The notes under the pieces were generated by a model that was not told the DNA's origin, ran no database searches, and saw only the letters and a list, made by a program, of their open reading frames with translations. Shown in pieces: positions 62,501 through 64,000 of a DNA stretch of 64,000 bases; within the stretch, counting starts at the first letter, position 1; the number at the start of each line of letters is the position of its first letter. The stretch is taken from contig NC_030679.2 of assembly GCF_000004195.4 (NCBI RefSeq), positions 16,657,212-16,721,211 of the forward strand, written 5' to 3'. The stretch comes from Xenopus tropicalis. Lineage: Eukaryota > Chordata > Amphibia > Anura > Pipidae. The translations under genes and the position numbers were made by a program.

Positions 62501-64000
62501 TGCAACTCCTGTGAATGGTTTGCAAGCATGAAACTTTAGTAGGAGCTTATTTTCTGCACTGCCTTTCAAATGCCATGTAGCATTTCAACTATTTACTTTG
62601 TCTTATAAACAGTCAATTTTGTGTGTTAAATGAGCTTTTCTGAGGCATTCGCGTGATTTGCTTCAGTTTGTCGGTTTGCTCTGTAAAGCGTTTTTGCCCA
62701 TGTTACTGCAACTGCTGTGAATGGTTTGCAAGCATGAAACGTTAGCAGGAGCTTATTTTCTGCATTGCCTTTCAAATGCCATTTAGCATATCAACTATTT
62801 ACTTTGTCTTATAAACAGTCAATTTTGTGTGTTAAATGAGTTTTTCTGAGGCATTCGCGTGATTTGCTTCAGTTTGCCGGTTTGCTCTGTTAAGCGTTTT
62901 AGCCCATGTTACTACAACTCCTGTGAATGGTTTGCAAGCATGAAACTTTAGCAGGAGCTTATTTTCTGCACTGCCTTTCAAATGCCATGTAGCATATCAA
63001 CTATTTACTTTGTCTGATAAACTGTCAATTTTGTGTGTTAAATGAGCTTTTCTGAGGCATTCGCGTGATTTGCTTCAGTTTGCCGGTTTGCTCTGATAAG
63101 CGGTTTAGCCCATGTTACTGCAAGTTCACTAAATGTTTTTCAAGCATGAAACGTTAGGAAGAGCTTATTTTCTGCACTGTCTTTCAAATGCCATGTAGCA
63201 TTTAAAGTATTTACTTTGTCTTATAGAGAGTAAATTTTGTGTGTTAAAAGAGCTTTTCTGAGGCATTCGCGTGATTTGCTTCAGTTTGCCGGTTTGCTCT
63301 GTAAAGCGTTTTAGCCCATGTTACTGCAACTCCTGTAAATGGTTTGCAAGCATGAAACGTTAGCAGGAGCTTATTTTCTGCACTGCCTTTAAAATGCCAT
63401 GTAGCATTTAAAGTATTTACTTTGTCTTATAGAGAGTCAATTTTGTGTGTAAAATGAGCTTTTCTGAGGCATTCGCGTGATTTGCTTCAGTTTGACGGTT
63501 TGCTCTGATAAGCGGTTTAGCCCATGTTACTGCAAGTTCACTAAATTTTTTGCAAGCATGAAACGTTAGGAAGAGCTTATTTTCTGCACTGTCTTTCAAA
63601 TGCCATGTAGCATTTAAAGTATTTACTTTGTCTTATAGAGAGTCAATTTTGTGTGTTAAAAGAGCTTTTCTGAGGCATTCGCGTGATTTGCTTCAGTTTG
63701 CCGGTTTGCTCTGTAAAGCGTTTTAGCCCATGTTACAGCAACTGCTGTGAATGGTTTGCAAGCATGAAACGTTAGCAGGAGCTTATTTTCTGCACTGCCT
63801 TTCAAATGCCATGTAGCATTTAAACTATTTACTTTGTCTTAAAAACAGTCAATTTTGTGTGTTAAATGAGCTTTTCTGAGGCATTCGCGTGATTTGCTTC
63901 AGTTTGTCGGTTTGCTCTGTAAAGCGTTTTAGCCCATGTTACTGCAACTCCTGTAGATGGTTTGCAAGCATGAAACGTTAGCAGGAGCTTATTTTCTGCA
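44593..64000. repeat. 206-bp satellite array, homogeneous, runs off the window
   Basis: Roughly 94 head-to-tail monomers of 206 bp (for example GAGGCATTCGCGTGATTTGC recurs every 206 bases), with few indels. Two monomer types alternate: one with GGTTTGCAAGCATGAAAC, CAAACTATTTAC and AAACAGTCAA, the other with CACTAAATGTTTTGC, TTAAAGTATTTAC and GAGAGTAAA. Higher-order units of 4, 5 and 12 monomers, and a block of 35-41 monomers, are repeated. Minus-strand frames of 60 residues recurring in the second type are periodic artefacts. The length and periodicity fit a centromeric or pericentromeric satellite. Confidence 0.95.

Noticed and set aside
47352..63599. Recurring 60-66-residue minus-strand frames (for example 47352-47534, 54147-54347 and 61975-62157)
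   Set aside because: They recur at multiples of 206 bp only because one monomer type lacks stops in that frame; there is no independent coding evidence.
44593..64000. CRISPR-like or rRNA-type repeat array
   Set aside because: The whole 206-bp unit is repeated head to tail with no unique spacers and no rRNA sequence; it is satellite DNA.
1..64000. A new multi-gene defence or metabolic system
   Set aside because: Apart from ckap4, every long frame belongs to a known retrotransposon class or a repeat; no unexplained gene cluster is present.

Overview
The window looks like nuclear DNA of a frog, most likely Xenopus. It carries one clear vertebrate gene, a two-exon ckap4 (CLIMP-63) with GT-AG introns. 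Almost everything else is transposable-element sequence of kinds abundant in pipid frogs: TTAA-flanked piggyBac-type MITEs, hAT MITEs, CR1/L2/L1 LINEs, Penelope-like elements and two kinds of Ty3/gypsy element. No bacterial features, tRNA, rRNA or CRISPR array were recognised. The species call is inference.

Layout. 1-1800: upstream region with a small fold-back repeat. 1806-8641 (+): ckap4, exon 1 (1806-2120), a 5.2-kb intron holding an hAT MITE, a degenerate minisatellite, a piggyBac-type MITE and other repeats, then exon 2 (7307-8641) and a poly(A) signal at 8688. 8837-12695: a TTAA-flanked MITE region, then a decayed CR1-like LINE interrupted by a piggyBac-type MITE and carrying a perfect 75-bp inverted duplication. 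13047-19220: a TTAA MITE split by a complete but broken chromodomain Ty3/gypsy element (13470-19149). 19285-22540: an L2 3' end, a Penelope-like fragment, MITE remnants and an L2-like RT fragment. 22545-28260 (-): fragments of L1-type LINE sequence, shuffled and interrupted, including by a 253-bp solo LTR with a CTCF-like motif. 28392-29140 (-): another CR1-like LINE end.

30835-39250: a Penelope-like element with long inverted terminal arms. A complete, degenerate Gmr1-type Ty3/gypsy element (33127-38827, minus strand) has inserted into one arm. Its domain order is gag-protease-integrase-RT-RNase H, and its gag has a SCAN-like segment. 39250-41335: MITE remnants.

41336-64000: a satellite. 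Old, strongly diverged monomers (about 160-172 bp apart, broken by an L2 end and a solo LTR) grade into a homogeneous array of 206-bp monomers that runs off the right end of the window, with higher-order repeats at several scales. This looks like the edge of a large satellite block, possibly centromeric or pericentromeric.

Only ckap4 is likely to make a host protein. CKAP4 is an ER-sheet membrane protein with a short basic cytosolic tail, one membrane segment and a long luminal coiled coil. The mobile-element genes all carry frameshifts, stops or deletions. Boundaries of old repeats are approximate, since everything was read by eye without alignment or database search.
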